A stretch of DNA of 64,000 nucleotides from Terrimonas_A sp051954695 (GCA_051954695.1 JBQCHL010000031.1:62001-126000); one strand, 5' to 3'. Shown: positions 1 to 7,748, counted from the stretch's first letter. Translations and numbers: made by a program. The notes: generated by a model not told the origin, from the sequence alone.

Positions 1-33
1 CCGGCAGCTTTTTTATTTCGGTAACTTTACAAT

Positions 34-432
34 ATGAAGCAGGATCACCCGGTTGTACTTTTTGATGGAATATGCAATTACTGCAATTCATGGGTGAATT
101 TTGCGATCCGAAATGATAAGAAAGCAAGGCTCCGTTTTGCAACACTGCAATCTGCAACCGGTCAGAAATTAAAAGAAAAATATGGAGTAGCCCCCACGGT
201 GGATAGTGTGATACTGATCGATAATGACAGGGCCTATACTTATTCTGATGCTGCGCTTCGCATAGCAAAATATCTGCGGTGGCCGGCAAAAGCTTTGCAT
301 GCGCTGATCATTGCTCCTGCATTCATACGTCAACCCATTTACAAATGGATTGCACGTAACCGTTATAAATGGTTTGGTAAAAAGGATGCATGCATGGTGC
401 CTTCCGCTGAAATCAGGGACCGGTTCTTATAA
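34..432 (+). CDS. DCC-family thiol-disulfide oxidoreductase-like protein (DUF393)
   Basis: A 132-residue protein of the DCC/DUF393 (YuxK-like) family. The N-terminal signature VLFDGICNYCNSWV places a CxxC pair at Cys14 and Cys17 directly after the conserved Asp11-Gly12, as in the family. The family is thought to act on thiols, but its substrate is unknown. There is no signal peptide, so it is probably cytoplasmic. A near-consensus promoter box TAACTTTA (22-29) lies only 4 nt before the ATG. The gene converges with the PhzF-like gene: the two stop codons share the palindrome TTATAA, so the reading frames overlap by 6 nt at 427-432. Family assignment is firm; function is not. Confidence 0.85.
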   Translation: MKQDHPVVLFDGICNYCNSWVNFAIRNDKKARLRFATLQSATGQKLKEKYGVAPTVDSVILIDNDRAYTYSDAALRIAKYLRWPAKALHALIIAPAFIRQPIYKWIARNRYKWFGKKDACMVPSAEIRDRFL

Positions 433-1209
433 AAAGATCTCTCCTTTCATATAAAACACACACTGTCCTCCCATCTGCACCCGTTCTCCTTTTTGCTCAA
501 CCCACAGTTGCCCGCCACGGGGAGAAAGCTGCCGCGCTATCATTTTTGTTTTATGCAATTTTTCACTCCAGAAAGGAATCAGTTGGGAATGAGCAGAGCC
601 AGTTACAGGATCTTCATCCACTCCATAAGTAGGTGCAAAAAAGCGGGAAACAAAATCAACCTCCTTGCCGGGTGCCGTGATGATCACTTTATGACCCAGT
701 TTTTTTAATAAAGTAAAATCAGGGTCTGCCTGCTTCACATCTTCTTCTGTGTTCAATTCAACCAGCAGGTCGCGGCTGCGGTATACACCTACGATTTCTT
801 TTACACCCAGTGCTTCCTGTAATTTATCCGGGTAATCAGCCGTTTTTTCCGGCTTCCAGGAAGGAAAGTCCATAGAAATTTTATCACCATCCCTTGTTAT
901 CATCAATGGCCCGCTTTGCGAATGAAAAGTAATGGACGGCTTATTGTATCCCAATTGAGTGAATAATACAAACGCGCTGGCAAGGGTAGCATGGCCGCAA
1001 AGATTGATCTCTTTTGCCGGCGTGAACCAGCGGATCTCATAATCAGTCCCATTCGGCACAAAGAAAACTGTTTCGGCCAGGTTGTTTTCCATGGCCAACT
1101 GTTGCATCAGTGAATCCTTGATCCAGTTGTTCAAAGGAATGACTGCTGCAGGATTGCCGGAGAAAAGCTTATCGCTGAAAGCATCTATTTGGTATAGAGT
1201 CAATCTCAT
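427..1209 (-). CDS. PhzF-family isomerase/epimerase-like protein
   Basis: A 260-residue protein of the PhzF (phenazine biosynthesis-like, diaminopimelate-epimerase fold) family. The N-terminus YQIDAFSDKLFSGNPAAVIP, the LAETVFF segment with the family's catalytic-type Glu, the NLCGHATLASA loop, and DEDPVTGSAHSQL near the C-terminus are typical of the two pseudo-symmetrical halves. PhzF itself isomerises trans-2,3-dihydro-3-hydroxyanthranilate, but no other phenazine gene is present, so it is more likely a general isomerase of unknown substrate. It starts 9 nt after the stop of the TRIC channel gene, so the two probably form an operon read from the right. Confidence 0.88.
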   Translation of the reverse strand: MRLTLYQIDAFSDKLFSGNPAAVIPLNNWIKDSLMQQLAMENNLAETVFFVPNGTDYEIRWFTPAKEINLCGHATLASAFVLFTQLGYNKPSITFHSQSGPLMITRDGDKISMDFPSWKPEKTADYPDKLQEALGVKEIVGVYRSRDLLVELNTEEDVKQADPDFTLLKKLGHKVIITAPGKEVDFVSRFFAPTYGVDEDPVTGSAHSQLIPFWSEKLHKTKMIARQLSPRGGQLWVEQKGERVQMGGQCVFYMKGEIFL

Positions 1210-1218
1210 TTCAATTGA

Positions 1219-1842
1219 TCATTTATCGTCTTTATTATAAAATCTTGGCAGGCCAAGTTTGTAACGCACTGCAATGATACGGATAGCAAAGATGAGAAGG
1301 ATGCAGATGATCTTCGCCATATCATTATCCACACCTGCTTCAAGGAAAGCAAAATACAACAGGCCGCCCGCCACGCTCGCCAATGCATAGATCTCCTTAC
1401 GGAAAACCAATGGCACTGTATTCAATATCACATCCCGGATCACACCACCAAAGCAGGCAGTGATAGTTCCCAGCGCTATGCAAACACCAATACTCAGGTT
1501 GATCTGAATTCCTTTTTCGATACCAATGAAAGTGAAAAGCCCCAGTCCCAATGCATCAAACACAAAAAGTGTCATGTTGAAACGGCGGATAAAAGAACCA
1601 AAGAACATACTGGCAATAGCTGCAGAAAAAATAACCGTGGTAGCTGTTGCATTGCGCAGCCAGCTCACCGGCAGATCGCCGATCATGATATCACGCAATG
1701 TTCCTCCACCGATCGCCGTAATAAAAGAAAGGATCAGCACACCGAAGGGGTCCAGCTTTTTTTCCATTGCAAAGAAGGCACCTGAAACGGCGAACGCAAA
1801 AGTGCCGAGGATATCGATGATGTATAGAAAATCTGTAGGCAT
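1219..1842 (-). CDS. TRIC-type cation channel family protein (UPF0126)
   Basis: A 207-residue integral membrane protein of the YicG/YadS (UPF0126, trimeric intracellular cation channel) family. It is made of two homologous three-helix repeats. Each repeat carries a glycine-rich GGxxRD motif: GGGTLRDIMIG in the first half and FGGVIRDVILN in the second. Bacterial members form trimeric cation channels in the inner membrane, and some have been linked to glycine uptake; neither role can be decided here. It is the first gene of a two-gene unit with the PhzF-like gene. The sequence immediately upstream (1849-1976) is a repeat element, so its promoter must lie within or beside that repeat. Confidence 0.85.
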   Translation of the reverse strand: MPTDFLYIIDILGTFAFAVSGAFFAMEKKLDPFGVLILSFITAIGGGTLRDIMIGDLPVSWLRNATATTVIFSAAIASMFFGSFIRRFNMTLFVFDALGLGLFTFIGIEKGIQINLSIGVCIALGTITACFGGVIRDVILNTVPLVFRKEIYALASVAGGLLYFAFLEAGVDNDMAKIICILLIFAIRIIAVRYKLGLPRFYNKDDK

Positions 1843-1848
1843 GATCGG

Positions 1849-1976
1849 GTCGGGAATCTTTAGTCGGAGGTCGGGAGTCGGAAACTCATAAAAATTTATA
1901 CGGGTATTTCGATATCGTAAACGTATTATTGTTTTTGGAGGGGTCGGACTTCCGACACCCGACTAGACTCCCGACT
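1849..1976. repeat. ORF-less inverted-repeat element of the GTCGGGAGTC family (copy 1)
   Basis: Between the TRIC gene and the E1 gene lies a ~128-bp element with imperfect inverted ends. The left end (1849-1881) contains AGTCGGAGGTCGGGAGTCGG. The right end (1945-1976), read on the other strand, gives a closely matching string with a 2-nt gap. The centre holds the palindromic core ATTTCGATATCGTAAA (1906-1921), which recurs exactly at 43401-43416 in copy 2. No reading frame is present. It looks like a small non-autonomous repeat, related to the element that carries the four-helix-bundle gene at 44555-45079. Confidence 0.75.
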
Positions 1977-4370
1977 CTATTCCGCCATCATTTCCTTTAT
2001 CACCGTCTCAATCTCTTCCATATTCGGTTTGCTGAAATAATCTCCATCGCTGCCATAAGCAGGGCGGTGTGCTTTACCGGTGATGGTGCGGGGCGCAACA
2101 TCAAGATATTTGTAGCCCTGCTGATGTTCCATTACCTGGTTGAACATATAAGCAGCAGCTCCACCGGGCACGTCTTCATCAATGAATACGATGCGGTTGG
2201 TTTTCTTCAGCGATTCAAGGATGCGGTGGTCAATATCGAATGGCAATAAGGTTTGCACATCTATTATTTCGCAGGAAATGCCATGTTTTTCCAGTGAAGC
2301 AACAGCTTCCTGGATTATGCGGAGCACGGAGCCATAAGAAACGATAGTGATATCATTGCCTTCGCGGATCACTTCCGGTTTGCCCAGGGGCACGGTCATC
2401 TCCAGAAGATTGGAAGGAAGTTTTTCTTTCAAGCGATAGCCATTCAGGCATTCGATCACGATGCCCGGATCATTGCTGCGAAGCAAGGTATTGTACATAC
2501 CAACGGCCTGTACCATGTTGCGGGGAACGCAAACATACATGCCGCGGAGGGAGTTAATGATCATTCCCATGGGAGAGCCGCTATGCCAGATGCCTTCGAG
2601 GCGATGTCCGCGTGTGCGCACGATCAGCGGGCAGCTTTGCTGGCCATAGGTGCGGTAGTGCAGGGTTGATACATCATCGCTCAGCGGCTGAAGGCCGTAG
2701 AGAAGATAATCGAGATATTGTATCTCTGCGATTGGGCGAAGCCCGCGTAGTGCAAGGCCGATCCCCTGCCCCATGATAGTAAGCTCACGGATGCCAGTAT
2801 CGAATATCCTGTTGTCCCCGTGTTTTGCCTGAAGGCCGCTGAAGCCCTGGTTCACATCTCCTATGAATCCAAGGTCTTCTCCAAAAGCCACTACTTTTTT
2901 ATTATTGGTAAAAAGCTGATCGAAGAAGCGGTTCAATACTTCATAGCCATTGATGACAGTTGCATCCTGTGCAAATGCAGGTTTCACTTCAGCTACGCGA
3001 AGTGCGCTTTTCGGGCCTTCATTATACAGATAGGAGTTATAAAGATTCTTGCTCTCCTCCAATAAATCCTTGTAATAATCTTTTGTCCAGAAAGCAGCAT
3101 TATCATTACCGGCGATATCAATAGCTTCATACAAAGCTTTCATCACATCGCGGCGCAGGGGTTCCTTGTTGAGGGTAAGATTTGTTACGATCTTTTTCAA
3201 AGCCGCAGATTGATCAGGCAGGTTGTTGATCATTGCATTCAGCAGATCGGTTGTTTTATTCACCTGCACCTTGATCGGCTCCAGGTATTTCTGCCAGGCG
3301 CTGTCTTTGCTTTCTTTTACTTCTTTCTTGGCAGCACGTTCAATTTCTTCAATCTCGTCCTCATCGCTCAGGGAGTTTTCGATGATCCATTCCCTCATTT
3401 TTTTCAATCCATCCCATTCCCTTTCCCATGCGAGGCGTTCCTGTGTTTTATAACGTTCGTGGCTACCGGAAGTAGAATGTCCTTGCGGCTGGGTGATCTC
3501 TTCTACATGAAAAAGCACGGGTGTATGGTTCTCACGGGCCTGGCGCAAACCTTCATCAAAGGTTTCGCACATGCCGGCATAGTCCCAGCCTTTTACTTTA
3601 TAGATCTGCAGCCCATTGGTACCTTCTTGTTTTTGAAATCCGCTGAGCGCTTCTGAAATAGATCCTTTGGTGGTCTGATATTTTTTAGGAACAGAAATGC
3701 CATAACCATCATCCCATACAAAAATGGCCAGGGGCACCTGCAGCACTCCTGCAGCATTTACTGTTTCCCAGAAATGGCCCTCCGAAGTGGAGGCATCACC
3801 GATAGTGCAAAAGCAAACTTCATTACCATTTTCCGATAAATTAGTCATCTCGTTGAGCTCAGGCACTCGGCGGAAAAGCCTGGATGCATAAGCCAATCCT
3901 AATGAGCGGGGCAATTGCGAAGCAGTGGGCGCCATATCGCTGGCAGTATTCCGGCGGTTGGCCAGGTCAAGCCATTCCCCGTTCTCATCAGTGAGGGGGG
4001 TGCAGAAATGCGACACCATTTGCCGGCCGGCATTATTGGGATCATTATTGATATCAGGGTCAGCGTATAATTGCGAGAAAAATTGCGCTACGGTTGACTG
4101 GCCGATCGCAAAATGAAAGGTTTGATCACGGTAATAACCACTACGAAAATCCCCAGGTTGAAAAAACTTAGCCATGGCTACCTGGGCCACTTCTTTTCCA
4201 TCCCCAAAAATGCCAAATTTGGCTTTTCCGGTCAATACTTCCTTACGGGCTAAAAGGCTGGCTTCCCGGCTGATGCATGCTATGCGGTAATCGCTTAGCA
4301 CTTCTTCCCTGAACTTGTCGAAGGACAATTTTGCTTCTGCCGGCATCGTTAATGGAGTTGAGTTTTCCAT
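1977..4370 (-). CDS. Fused 2-oxoacid dehydrogenase E1 alpha/beta (TPP-dependent)
   Basis: A 797-residue fusion of the alpha and beta subunits of a thiamine-diphosphate-dependent 2-oxoacid dehydrogenase E1, most like branched-chain or acetoin-type enzymes. The alpha half spans about residues 25-370, with the TPP motif GDASTSEGHFW...WDDGYGIS. The beta half starts near residue 470 (VLNRFFDQLF...AFGEDLG) and ends with the transketolase C-terminal domain (LLPFDID...IDEDVPGG). The usual NN that closes the TPP motif is DD here (residues 220-221). In a full complex it would feed decarboxylated acyl groups to an E2, but no E2 or E3 gene is nearby. A second, shorter fused paralogue lies at 37887-39953. 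A TATTTTTG box stands 4 nt before the start codon. Confidence 0.88.
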   Translation of the reverse strand: MENSTPLTMPAEAKLSFDKFREEVLSDYRIACISREASLLARKEVLTGKAKFGIFGDGKEVAQVAMAKFFQPGDFRSGYYRDQTFHFAIGQSTVAQFFSQLYADPDINNDPNNAGRQMVSHFCTPLTDENGEWLDLANRRNTASDMAPTASQLPRSLGLAYASRLFRRVPELNEMTNLSENGNEVCFCTIGDASTSEGHFWETVNAAGVLQVPLAIFVWDDGYGISVPKKYQTTKGSISEALSGFQKQEGTNGLQIYKVKGWDYAGMCETFDEGLRQARENHTPVLFHVEEITQPQGHSTSGSHERYKTQERLAWEREWDGLKKMREWIIENSLSDEDEIEEIERAAKKEVKESKDSAWQKYLEPIKVQVNKTTDLLNAMINNLPDQSAALKKIVTNLTLNKEPLRRDVMKALYEAIDIAGNDNAAFWTKDYYKDLLEESKNLYNSYLYNEGPKSALRVAEVKPAFAQDATVINGYEVLNRFFDQLFTNNKKVVAFGEDLGFIGDVNQGFSGLQAKHGDNRIFDTGIRELTIMGQGIGLALRGLRPIAEIQYLDYLLYGLQPLSDDVSTLHYRTYGQQSCPLIVRTRGHRLEGIWHSGSPMGMIINSLRGMYVCVPRNMVQAVGMYNTLLRSNDPGIVIECLNGYRLKEKLPSNLLEMTVPLGKPEVIREGNDITIVSYGSVLRIIQEAVASLEKHGISCEIIDVQTLLPFDIDHRILESLKKTNRIVFIDEDVPGGAAAYMFNQVMEHQQGYKYLDVAPRTITGKAHRPAYGSDGDYFSKPNMEEIETVIKEMMAE

Positions 4371-4374
4371 GCAG

Positions 4375-4382
4375 CAAAAATA
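4375..4382 (-). promoter_or_regulatory. TAnnTTTG -7 box with 4-nt leader (E1 gene)
   Basis: On the minus strand TATTTTTG matches the Bacteroidota -7 consensus TAnnTTTG exactly and is followed after only 4 nt by the ATG at 4370. No clear -33 TTG is visible. If it is used, the transcript would begin at or next to the start codon. Confidence 0.5.
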
Positions 4383-4442
4383 GGGAGAATAGGTTCATTT
4401 GAGGCGGATTGGAAAAATAGGGTGTTAATGCTGCAACCCATC

Positions 4443-4473
4443 TTTGCGTTCTTTCATCTTTCCATTAATTTTG
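4443..4473 (+). promoter_or_regulatory. Bacteroidota-type promoter TTTG-N19-TAATTTTG for the DUF1573 pair
   Basis: TTTG at 4443-4446 and TAATTTTG at 4466-4473 are separated by 19 nt and match the primary sigma-factor consensus TTTG...TAnnTTTG of Bacteroidota exactly. It lies 20 nt before the ATG at 4494, which supports that ATG over the longer frame opening at 4422, because the longer frame would start upstream of the promoter. Confidence 0.7.
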
Positions 4474-4493
4474 ACGACTCTAAAGCCTCTTAT

Positions 4494-4934
4494 ATGAAGA
4501 GATTAGTAACCCTTGCTGTACTGCTTTCCACTTTCTTTTTTGCCAGTGCGCAAACAGCGGCACCGGCCGGAGAAGTGCTTCAACTGAAGGAAACCGAGCA
4601 TGATTTCGGTAAGATCCCCCAGGGCAAACCTGTTTATTATACTTTTGAGATCACCAATACCGGCTCCACTCCATTAAAGCTGGACAATGTGCAGGCCAGT
4701 TGCGGATGCACTACACCGGAATGGAGCAGGGACCCTATCGCGCCCGGGGCTTCAGCCCAGATCAAAGTAGGGTTCAATGCTGCTGCTGAAGGCACATTTA
4801 CCAAGCCCATTACCATTGTTTACAACGGTAACCGGTCGCAGCAAATCGTTATTAAAGGCCTGGTCTGGAAAACTCCTGAAGGAGCAGCGCCGGCCAATGC
4901 TTCTATTCAATTTTTAAAAAAGCAAACACTATAA
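4494..4934 (+). CDS. Exported DUF1573 protein (first of a pair)
   Basis: A 146-residue protein with an N-terminal signal peptide (MKRLVTLAVLLSTFFFASAQ, cleavage likely after Ala-Ser-Ala). It is followed by one DUF1573 Ig-like domain with the family pattern ETEHDFGKIPQGKPVYYTFEITNTGSTPL...ASCGCTTPEW. The conserved SCGCT cysteine pair is present. DUF1573 domains are small beta-sandwich proteins common in the envelope of Bacteroidota; their job is unknown. The frame is open from 4422, but the promoter at 4443-4473 and the signal peptide both support the start at 4494. The second DUF1573 gene follows after 10 nt, so the two form an operon and probably arose by duplication. Confidence 0.85.
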   Translation: MKRLVTLAVLLSTFFFASAQTAAPAGEVLQLKETEHDFGKIPQGKPVYYTFEITNTGSTPLKLDNVQASCGCTTPEWSRDPIAPGASAQIKVGFNAAAEGTFTKPITIVYNGNRSQQIVIKGLVWKTPEGAAPANASIQFLKKQTL

Positions 4935-4944
4935 AATACAAACC

Positions 4945-5325
4945 ATGAAGAAAGTCCTACTTTTTACATTCGCGCTTGTTTTCAGCGTAGCAGTAATGGC
5001 CCAAAGCAAAGCAGATGAGATCGCTAAATTCAATACTGAAACGCACAGCTTCGGCAAGATCAAACAGGGAGTTCCTGTTACTTATTATTTCGAGATCAAG
5101 AATATCAGCGACAAGCCGATCGTGGTAGCTAATGCATCAGCCACTTGTGGTTGCACAGTGCCTGAAAAGCCTGAACAGCCTATCCAGCCCGGCGCTACAG
5201 CCAAACTGAAAGTAGTATTCAATGCTGCTGCAGTAGGCCCCATTAAAAAAGATGTATATGTGTACTTTGCGGGTGTTGAACAACCCAAAACAGTGCATAT
5301 CACCGGGGAAGTTGTAGCCAACTAA
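4945..5325 (+). CDS. Exported DUF1573 protein (second of a pair)
   Basis: A 126-residue paralogue of the preceding gene. It has a signal peptide MKKVLLFTFALVFSVAVMAQ and one DUF1573 domain with NTETHSFGKIKQGVPVTYYF and the cysteine motif ATCGCTVPEKPEQPIQPG. It lacks the ~20-residue C-terminal extension of its neighbour and stops right after the final beta-strand (TVHITGEVVAN). It is the second gene of the unit and is closed by the terminator at 5378-5409. Function unknown; an extracytoplasmic structural or binding role is inferred from the fold. Confidence 0.85.
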   Translation: MKKVLLFTFALVFSVAVMAQSKADEIAKFNTETHSFGKIKQGVPVTYYFEIKNISDKPIVVANASATCGCTVPEKPEQPIQPGATAKLKVVFNAAAVGPIKKDVYVYFAGVEQPKTVHITGEVVAN

Positions 5326-5377
5326 GCAAACATCCATTTCTGCCCCTGGCATCGAAATAGTTATCGCTTTTAACCCC

Positions 5378-5409
5378 AGCCCTTTGTGTTTATACGCAAG
5401 GGGCTTTTT
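5378..5409 (+). terminator. Intrinsic terminator after the DUF1573 pair
   Basis: Arms AGCCCTTTGTG (5378-5388) and CGCAAGGGGCT (5395-5405) form an 11-bp stem with two G-T pairs and a 6-nt loop, followed by a T run. Confidence 0.8.
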
Positions 5410-5665
5410 ATTGTCGCCGCCTATATCGGCAGCGGCTTGGAGAGCTTATCATACAATACAATTGTGCTAACCCACATGGGAAAATATTTTCCGCTCCTTC
5501 TTTACCACTACCAGAAAAAACTTCCACATCATGGAAACCCTAGTATTGATCAGGACTGTCCGTGGATACCATTTATCCACATTTATTTTTCAAACCAGAT
5601 GATTTCCAACCTGCATTTATAAACCCTCTTTATAGCGGCATGAAATTTCCTCCTTTTTCAGGGAA
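5410..5665. other. Non-coding gap before the 5666 gene
   Basis: No convincing reading frame, RNA gene or repeat is seen. The frame open at 5386-5622 begins inside the terminator and has no family resemblance. The only structure is a short perfect dyad, GTGGATA (5562-5568) and TATCCAC (5574-5580), about 85 nt before the next gene. It could be an operator. Confidence 0.4.
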
Positions 5666-5995
5666 ATGGCGATTGTAATGAACCAGGAAAATTCACAGAC
5701 CGAGAAAGGGTTCTCCTTTTCGGGTCTAAAAGACACCGTAGTGGGTTTTGTACACAACCAGCTCAACAGGCTGGAGAAAAAAGTGGAAAAGCGTGTACTG
5801 AATCCCATCAATAATTTTCTGAAAACACCCGAGGAAATGGACGCTGATTTTTCTCATCACGTCAATTTTTACGGAATGATAGCCGCAGTGGAGAAAAGTT
5901 TCTCCCATACAAAACTGGTTGAGTGCAAGGACGGTTATATCAATATACATGATCCCGAAATGATCAATCAGGGATTTATGGAAGAGAACTACTAG
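5666..5995 (+). CDS. Hypothetical small cytoplasmic protein
   Basis: A 109-residue protein I do not recognise. It has no signal peptide and no membrane segment. Residues 20-55 (LKDTVVGFVHNQLNRLEKKVEKRV) are amphipathic and probably helical or coiled-coil. The rest is a mixed acidic stretch ending in MEENY. The start could equally be the second ATG at 5678 (MNQENSQ). The gene stands alone: the DUF1573 terminator closes the unit before it, and its own terminator at 6031-6060 follows 35 nt after the stop. That isolation argues for a real transcription unit. Function unknown. Confidence 0.6.
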   Translation: MAIVMNQENSQTEKGFSFSGLKDTVVGFVHNQLNRLEKKVEKRVLNPINNFLKTPEEMDADFSHHVNFYGMIAAVEKSFSHTKLVECKDGYINIHDPEMINQGFMEENY

Positions 5996-6030
5996 ATTAT
6001 ATTTTTACAAGAATAAAATCTAGTGGTTAG

Positions 6031-6060
6031 GAGGCAGTCTTTAATGGGCTGCCTCTTTTT
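6031..6060 (+). terminator. Intrinsic terminator after the 5666 gene
   Basis: GAGGCAG (6031-6037) and CTGCCTC (6049-6055) form a 7-bp GC-rich stem followed directly by TTTTT. Confidence 0.8.
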
Positions 6061-6104
6061 AGTACGAATAGTGCGAATGGGCTTAAGGTGAAGGAAGAAG
6101 TTTT

Positions 6105-6175
6105 ATTAATCACCACGAATGGGGCGAATAGCCTCTGTTATCTTGAGCTTATTCGCCCCCTTCGTGGTGATTAAT
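6105..6175. repeat. Long near-perfect inverted repeat (26-bp arms)
   Basis: The left arm 6105-6130 and right arm 6150-6175 are complementary at 25 of 26 positions (AATCACCACGAATGGGGCGA against TCGCCCCCTTCGTGGTGATT), with a 19-nt loop. The surrounding 160 bp hold five copies of GCGAAT/ATTCGC. There is no T run and no reading frame. It resembles an extragenic palindromic repeat or the remains of a miniature element rather than a terminator. Confidence 0.7.
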
Positions 6176-6213
6176 ATCCTGTTCTAAAATATTTCACATT
6201 CGCATCATTCGCG

Positions 6214-6221
6214 TATTTTTG
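6214..6221 (+). promoter_or_regulatory. TAnnTTTG -7 box with 5-nt leader (aminotransferase)
   Basis: TATTTTTG is an exact -7 match, 5 nt before the ATG at 6227. No good -33 TTG is visible at the expected place. The message would be leaderless or nearly so. Confidence 0.5.
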
Positions 6222-6226
6222 GGGTT

Positions 6227-7453
6227 ATGTTAAGCATCTCCCAACGTGGCCAACAGATGCCACCCTCGCCCATCCGCAAACTGGTTCCGTTTGCTGAAGC
6301 TGCCAAGAAAAAAGGCATTAAAGTCTATCATTTGAATATTGGTCAGCCGGATATTGAAACGCCGCCAGCGATCCTGGACGCGGTGAAACATACTGATCTT
6401 AAAGTGCTGGAATACAGTCATAGTGCCGGTAATGAAAGTTATCGCCGTAAGCTCGTGGAGTATTATAAGCGCGTAGGGATTTCTGTTACGCACGACCAGA
6501 TCATGATCACAACTGGTGGTTCTGAAGCTATTCTTTTCAGCTTTTTTACCTGCCTCAACCCAGGTGATGAAGTGATCATACCCGAGCCTTTCTATGCCAA
6601 TTACAATGGATTTGCCTGTACAGCCGGCGTGGAAGTAGTGCCTATCACTTCACATATAGAAAATGGCTTTGCCCTTCCACCTATTGCGGATTTTGAGAAA
6701 GTGATCACTCCCAAAACAAAAGCGATCATTATCTGCAGCCCCAATAATCCTACCGGCTACCTCTATAGCCGCCAGGAAATGGAGGCGTTGAAAGATATCT
6801 GCCTCAAACATAACCTCTACCTTTTCAGCGATGAAGCGTACCGTGAGTTTTGCTACGACGGCGACTATGTAAGCGCTATGCACCTGGAAGGAATGGACCA
6901 GCATGTGGTGCTGATGGACACTATCAGCAAACGCTATAGTGCCTGCGGCGCAAGGATCGGTGCGCTGGTCACCAAAAACAAACAGGTATATGATGCTGCC
7001 ATGAAATTTGCACAGGCCCGCCTCAGCCCTCCCGGCCTGGCCCAGATTCTCGGTGAAGCAGCCGTAGACCTGCCCGAAAGCTATTTTGCTGCCCCTAAAA
7101 AAGAATACCAGGCCCGCCGCGACCTGCTGGTAAGCCGGCTGAATGCCATACCTGGCGTATTCTGCCCCAATCCCGGCGGCGCTTTCTATGCTATTGCCCG
7201 ACTTCCTATCGATGATTGCGATAAATTCTGCCAATGGCTGCTGGAAAGCTTTAGCTACAATGACCAGACAGTAATGCTGGCCCCCGCTACCGGCTTTTAT
7301 GGAACACCGGAACTCGGCAAAAATGAAGTGCGCCTGGCCTATGTACTGAACCTCGAGGCGATCAATAATGCGATGGATTGCCTGGAAAAAGCACTGGAGC
7401 AATACCCAGGCAGAACAAAAGAGGCAAAAGCAACCGCTGCAATGGCTAAATAA
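6227..7453 (+). CDS. PLP-dependent class I/II aminotransferase
   Basis: A 408-residue aspartate-aminotransferase-fold enzyme. Visible family features are YHLNIGQPDIETP near residue 35 (substrate and fold signature), TTGGSEAI (cofactor phosphate loop), SPNNPTG near residue 175, SDEAYREF (Asp that contacts the pyridine nitrogen), TISKRYSACGARIG with the PLP-binding lysine, and the C-terminal NEVRLAYVL with the carboxylate-binding Arg. Length is usual for the fold. Which amino acid it uses cannot be told; aspartate, aromatic or glutamate-type activity are all possible. It stands alone, with a promoter box 5 nt upstream and a tRNA gene downstream. Confidence 0.9.
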   Translation: MLSISQRGQQMPPSPIRKLVPFAEAAKKKGIKVYHLNIGQPDIETPPAILDAVKHTDLKVLEYSHSAGNESYRRKLVEYYKRVGISVTHDQIMITTGGSEAILFSFFTCLNPGDEVIIPEPFYANYNGFACTAGVEVVPITSHIENGFALPPIADFEKVITPKTKAIIICSPNNPTGYLYSRQEMEALKDICLKHNLYLFSDEAYREFCYDGDYVSAMHLEGMDQHVVLMDTISKRYSACGARIGALVTKNKQVYDAAMKFAQARLSPPGLAQILGEAAVDLPESYFAAPKKEYQARRDLLVSRLNAIPGVFCPNPGGAFYAIARLPIDDCDKFCQWLLESFSYNDQTVMLAPATGFYGTPELGKNEVRLAYVLNLEAINNAMDCLEKALEQYPGRTKEAKATAAMAK

Positions 7454-7502
7454 TTCATTGCGTTTTACTTAAAAATGATTTCAGGGTTTTAGGCAGAATG
7501 TT

Positions 7503-7510
7503 TATTTTTG
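7503..7510 (+). promoter_or_regulatory. -7 box of the tRNA gene
   Basis: TATTTTTG (TAnnTTTG consensus) ends 10 nt before the mature 5' end of the tRNA, a normal distance for a tRNA transcription start. The -33 element is weak (TTTC near 7479). Confidence 0.55.
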
Positions 7511-7520
7511 CCGCCCATTT

Positions 7521-7594
7521 GCCGGGGTAGCTCAGCTGGTTAGAGCATCGGATTCATAACCCGAAGGTCGGCAGTTCAAGTCTGCTCTCCGGTA
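7521..7594 (+). tRNA. tRNA-Met (anticodon CAT)
   Basis: A complete cloverleaf can be drawn. The acceptor stem is GCCGGGG with CTCCGGT plus discriminator A. The D arm is GCTCAGCTGGTTAGAGC. The anticodon loop TTCATAA has CAT at 7555-7557, and the T arm is GGCAG-TTCAAGT-CTGCT. CCA is not encoded. The first acceptor pair is G-T, not the C-A mismatch of initiators, so it is an elongator. Resemblance to the Bacillus elongator tRNA-Met (CGG-TTCATA-CCCG) favours Met; a lysidine-modified Ile2 cannot be fully excluded. A long-stem terminator follows at once. Confidence 0.9.
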
Positions 7595-7596
7595 CT

Positions 7597-7635
7597 ATAG
7601 GGTTTTCAATAAAATTGAAAACCCTATTTTTATTT
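7597..7635 (+). terminator. Intrinsic terminator of the tRNA gene
   Basis: ATAGGGTTTTCAAT (7597-7610) and ATTGAAAACCCTAT (7614-7627) form a perfect 14-bp stem with a 3-nt loop, followed by a T-rich tract. It begins 2 nt after the tRNA. Confidence 0.88.
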
Positions 7636-7748
7636 TATACATGACTATTGGGATACGGTAGAATGTAGAATTAATTCCTCATCATCTGAAGATCAAAGTC
7701 TGTACATACTTAACTGATGAACTTCAGCAATTATTTATGTAACTGCTA

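Noticed and set aside
5555..5562. ACTGTCCG, an 8-base match to the activator-site motif, upstream of the 5666 gene
   Set aside because: Only a half-site; no facing ACAG and no TGGCA box at the expected distance. Likely chance.
5386..5622. Plus-strand frame of 78 codons in the gap after the DUF1573 pair
   Set aside because: It begins inside a strong terminator hairpin, has no family resemblance and no promoter; treated as chance.
6650..7402. 250-codon antisense frame inside the aminotransferase gene
   Set aside because: Shadow of a well-supported gene; no promoter, no recognisable family.
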